Source of the DNA: Lepidurus packardi
Lineage: Eukaryota > Arthropoda > Branchiopoda > Notostraca > Triopsidae
Length of the DNA: 64,000 nt
Assembly: GCA_023053545.1 (NCBI GenBank)
Contig: JAKZAN010000162.1
Span: 1 to 64,000, forward strand
Direction of reading: 5' to 3'
Positions 59,781 to 64,000 of the stretch are shown here, piece by piece. The notes under the pieces were generated by a model. It ran no database searches. It had not been told where the DNA came from and saw only the letters and a list, made by a program, of their open reading frames with translations. The translations under genes were made by a program, and so were the position numbers. Numbering within the stretch: position 1 is the first letter of the stretch; each line of letters starts with the position of its first letter.

Positions 59781-60693
59781 CTTGCTTATCTTAAATCTGG
59801 TATTATTTTTATTTAAATGAGGGGTATGCTGGATATACTATATTTCGGACTGCCTAAACTCACACTAAGCCTCTAGCCAAAAAATATATAATATTATATC
59901 CTTGATCTCCTGAGTGCTTCTCCACAACCTTTTGGCGTCCATGCTTTTGATAATAGCTGTTCGATACTCACAATTACGAGTACCAGCCAAGCTAATTGAT
60001 TTAAGTAGAGGACTGGACCCGATAGAAACTCAGACCAAGTCATCCTCATCCATATCTTAGAAAGCAGATTATACATTTACTCGTTTTGGTCTAGTCTATT
60101 GGTTATTCCCATGGATTTCGGTACTTTCGGTACTATATTCATTCTATCTTTTATATATTCTATCCTTTGAAAACTTAACGGTCTCTAAAAACTGTATGTC
60201 CGGCATCAACATCATCCCGGATAAGTGGTGAGATCACCATCCAATAGAGGGTTCACTTTGTGTTCTTGCCGCAATAGCATGACCTCACCCTTACCCCGCC
60301 CTACTCCTATGCCGTGCCTGACCCGCCATAAATCCTAGATGAGTCGCATGCATCCGAATCACGGTGTTACGGTCATTTGGCTTTGGTAAGGTGGCATGTA
60401 GCTGTCAGGATACTGCGATGGATGATGAGATGCTAAAGGATGGAGCGTAATCTATCTGGTGTGTCCAGCCTAAGGCAGATGTGATTGCACCTGTACTCTG
60501 GTGAACGCAACCCTTGTGCTATCCCATCGAGAAATAACTCTGTGATATAATCTGCTTAAAATCTGATTTCTCTGGCACGCGATATCTAAAAATTAATGTA
60601 TTCGTTACTTACAAAAGAAAACGTACAAACATCTAAACTATTATTATCCATCGAAACAACACCAACCAATTAGCCACCTATGCTCTAGTCCAT
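59781..60693. other. long intergenic region flanking a possible structured RNA
   Basis: A 913-base divergent/convergent spacer, the longest here. The parts at 59781-60160 and 60550-60693 are AT-rich with scattered TGA in all frames. The middle is distinctly richer in G and C and is listed separately as an RNA candidate. Confidence 0.5.
60170..60545. ncRNA. possible structured non-coding RNA, strand and class unknown
   Basis: This island has no long frame on either strand even with TGA as the only stop, yet its base composition is like coding DNA. It holds several complementary pairs: tgtccgg/cccggat (about 60207-60224), the near-palindrome ggtgagatcacc (about 60227-60238), and a long-range pair gggttcac (about 60257) with gtgaac-gca-accc (about 60503). 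I compared it in mind with SRP, RNase P/MRP, U1-U6 and U3 RNA and could not match the key boxes. It may be an unrecognised structured RNA or a conserved regulatory island. Confidence 0.28.
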
Positions 60694-61534
60694 TCAATGG
60701 ATGAACTAAGAGAAATAGTTATACGCTCCTGGACCTGGAGTCACGTCCTTACTGTCCGATAGTCCACGTCTCTTTGAACTCCCGATCCTGCTAGAAATAC
60801 CAGATTTAAACTTCGAAGTCACTTTAGTGTAATGTTCCGTGTTGTAATGCGACGGGCTCGGAGACTCACGTGCTTTTTCTGCCGGCAGTCTCGGCAAAAT
60901 AGAGAACTTCGCAGTTGGGGCGGTTGTAAATTTGGATACAAAGTTCTTGCAGGCTGGATTTATGGTGTCAGTCGAGGCGTAAGCACCTGGGCCTGGCACA
61001 CTCTTGATCCACTTATCAGTGTGGTCCTCGAGTCTGGGTCTCATCGAGAATTTGATGCTGGTTTCTGTGGGTTTCACGTTGTACGCACAAGGCGCAGGAA
61101 TGCTAGCAGCATCGTTGCGGAACATGGAGTTGGTTTTGACGTTCTACAGATCAAAAGTGTAAGCAGATGATGATGGGGGAGGTAGTTACTTATCGTCCAA
61201 GTCCAAAGCTAAGACCATGGTGAGAGTCAAAGTCGCTGCGGAGACTGTAGGTATTGGGAGCAGGAGTGTTGTTGTATTTGGAGCCTGCGAGGTCGACCTT
61301 GTTGCCGTAGCCCAAAGAAGTCGATCTTTTGGCGCGAGTGGTTGGTATATCATAATAGTGGGTATCGACTTTATGATGGTTGGGATCCTGGAAACGGGAA
61401 CTTTTGGGGAAGGAGTATTGCATTTTGGAGATGGAGTTGTTGAGTGAGTTCTGCTGGATAGCCTGAGGGGAGACATCAAGAGCGAGTGCCGACTTGTTGC
61501 TGTTTATGGACTTATTGAGTGTTTCTGTGGCCAT
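60694..61534 (-). CDS. SHIPPO/STPG-repeat (ODF3/CIMAP-like) axonemal protein
   Basis: A 264-residue protein in two exons (intron 61144-61189, 46 nt; ATG 61532-61534; TGA 60694-60696). It is built of spaced Pro-Gly-Pro-Gly-x-Tyr repeats and degenerate forms: APNTYSL, PAPCAYNV, VPGPGAYAS, PSPSHYNT, TPGPGAYNYF. They are separated by FSM/FSI-Pro-Arg segments (IKFSMRPR, KFSILPRLP). This is the sperm-tail PG-rich repeat of ODF3/CIMAP and STPG proteins, which line ciliary doublet microtubules. The UAA at the end of exon 1 (GLGR-UAA) is read as Glu before the splice. Family placement is by repeat type, so the exact orthologue is open. Confidence 0.84.
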
Positions 61535-61855
61535 GGTGTTATATATTTAATAGGAGGGTGTTTTAATGTGTTTAATTTTATTAGGGTTATGTCTGACGAG
61601 GTTGGGTTAAGTGGAAGAGGAAGTAGAATAGGACTCAAGTCCTTTAATTGAAAATAGGAGATTCTGGGGAGACCCAGAGTATACTCAATAATGCTGGTGA
61701 CAAATATATTCATAGTTGACTAACATTAACCCTGCTGACTAGGTACTTTTTACACCATTTTTCCAAGTTTGTCATCTGATTGTCCAACAATTGATATTTT
61801 CTCTATAAAAAGGCAATCGATTCAAATCTCAAGGCACACTATATTCCACATACGC
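61535..61855. other. divergent spacer with TATA-like element
   Basis: A 321-base gap between the SHIPPO-repeat gene and the RRM gene. The RRM side has ctctataaaaagg (61801-61813) about 45 bases before the chosen start, the best TATA-like element in the window. The upstream part includes open sequence, and one reading would add 29 residues to the RRM protein. Confidence 0.4.
61801..61813 (+). promoter_or_regulatory. TATA-like element before the RRM gene
   Basis: ctctataaaaagg sits 43-55 bases upstream of ATG 61856. It supports starting the protein there rather than at the in-frame ATG 61769, which lies upstream of the element. Confidence 0.35.
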
Positions 61856-62731
61856 ATGCTCGCAACTAGACCGCTTAGACTCTTATCCAGGACACTCAGA
61901 CCCATCAAGATTCACTACCTATTTTCCAGCCCCTCCCAACACAACAATTTCTCCGTACCTCCTTACAACTCTGATATCCGTACTCAAGACAACAATCCTC
62001 AATAACCTCAAAATCAAAATAAACATGTACCACTATTAATCGATCCCTAAACCACAGCCACGGCGCACTACCTCCCATTAAAATGGACTGAATAGCAAAC
62101 ACTCAGATTTCTTGATCCGAAAACTACTTGCATTGTAAAGGTTCAAGCCATTCGCAACCGTCTAGGTGCCACTACTGGCAAATTCCTAGTCTTCTTCAGA
62201 GACCCTGCCTCCATGATGCAGTGTGTGATGCAGTTCCACGAACAGTATGTCAAAATCGATGAAGAACTAAGAAAGATCGCTATTCTGCCATACAAAGCCC
62301 CGTCTAGCAGTTATATTTCCTCTGCTGACACAGAAGGGAAGCCGAAGACAAAAAGCTACGATATCAAATTGGCCAACCTGGACTTCTCGCTTGGTGATGA
62401 CGAGATTCGTAGATTCGCATAGGATTTCGGAGAAATAGTAGCTATTGAGTGTGTTCGTTCAGCGGATGGCAGGAACCGTGGGGCAGCTATACTGAAATTC
62501 CGAGTAGCGAATTAGGCCAAGAAATTCACTGAGTTTGCGAATGGACTAAGTTTTTTGGGGAGAAAGCTCAAAGCCGGTCCAGCAGTTGTTGCGTCTAAAA
62601 AGTAGCCTGAGCCTAGAGAGAAAGCAGTACACATCCCATGGACCTTAATGTAGAGAAACAAAGCACTATATCACGAGATGCTCAAAAAGACCTCCCGCGA
62701 GCAAAACCTGCCAGGAAATACCACATAATGA
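61856..62731 (+). CDS. mitochondrial RRM protein
   Basis: A 291-residue single-exon protein with a strong mitochondrial presequence (MLATRPLRLLSRTLRPIK). A helical region (KWTEEQTLRFLDPKTTCIV, GKFLVFFRDPASMMQCV) follows. A C-terminal RNA recognition motif at about residues 170-250 has YDIKLANLDFSLGDDEI as RNP2-like strand and NRGAAILKFRV as RNP1-like strand, with UAG codons in FA-UAG-DFGEIV and VAN-UAG-AKKF read as Glu. Such proteins act in mitochondrial mRNA or rRNA handling. The first in-frame ATG is at 61769, but a TATA-like box lies between, so the later one is preferred. The frame ends ACA-TAA-TGA (62723-62731); TGA is the stop. Confidence 0.8.
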
Positions 62732-62949
62732 TAAAAAAGAGTGTACTTTTGAGCCGATACTTTTCTTGTGCATGAAAGAATGGGTGGGGAGTGTGACTAT
62801 AACTTGAACTGAGAACCTTCCTAGTTCTGGCCTAACAAGTGATATTACTGCAGAGTGGTTATGAGCAGTGTATAAGGATTAGTTTCCAAAATAGATTGAT
62901 TATTATTAAGTATCTGTCATTTTTCGAGAGGTTACACGCGTTTCCTCTC

Positions 62950-63996
<1,047 letters not shown>

Positions 63997-64000
63997 TCTG

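Overview
The window is nuclear DNA of a ciliate whose genes use TAA and TAG as sense codons and TGA as the only stop. At conserved positions both reassigned codons fall on glutamate: the NNT block KGIKE/MSKEF, the Aurora kinase LLLE, CYE and PPE motifs, the E of a CxxGDGK..E.CDDGN disulfide repeat, and an EF-hand loop. That points to the peritrich nuclear code (translation table 30) rather than the Tetrahymena/Paramecium code (Gln). Read this way, almost every apparently broken frame becomes one long gene: 1930 uninterrupted codons in one USP exon, and 1348 residues without an intron in a WD40 protein.

The layout is compact: about 33 genes, mostly single-exon or with a few 45-90 nt introns, a set of very short introns (20-34 nt) and two long ones (228 and 431 nt). 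From left to right: NAD(P) transhydrogenase (partial), a small unknown gene, a disulfide-repeat membrane protein, malate dehydrogenase, a metaxin-like protein, a disordered protein, a CFAP92-like axonemal protein, a coiled-coil protein, IFT54, a ZCCHC7/Air-type zinc-knuckle protein, an orphan gene (copy 1), mitochondrial bL36, a basic protein, an EF-hand/WD40 axonemal protein, a DDX10/Dbp4 helicase, a Cys-rich coiled-coil protein, an Alba/Rpp20 protein, a giant ubiquitin protease, the orphan paralogue (copy 2) with a duplicated 480-bp block, a TRF4-type poly(A) polymerase, a small mitochondrial membrane protein candidate, an atypical E2F7/8, a VIT-VWA-ubiquitin fusion, a PIERCE-like protein, a Qc-SNARE, a polytopic membrane protein, a crescerin/TOGARAM protein, a disordered protein, an SP-RING SUMO ligase, a possible structured RNA, a SHIPPO-repeat protein, a mitochondrial RRM protein and an Aurora kinase.

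Gene content is housekeeping and cilium-heavy. At least six genes are axonemal, intraflagellar-transport or ciliary tubulin proteins. Two are TRAMP-type RNA surveillance factors (zinc-knuckle and TRF4-like polymerase), each beside one copy of the same duplicated block. Others serve mitochondria (NNT, metaxin, bL36m, RRM protein), cell cycle (E2F7/8, Aurora) and ubiquitin/SUMO (USP, SP-RING, ubiquitin fusion). I see no mobile element, CRISPR array, rRNA, confident tRNA or telomeric repeat. Because only one of 64 codons terminates, chance open frames are long here, so frame length alone was not accepted as evidence for a gene.
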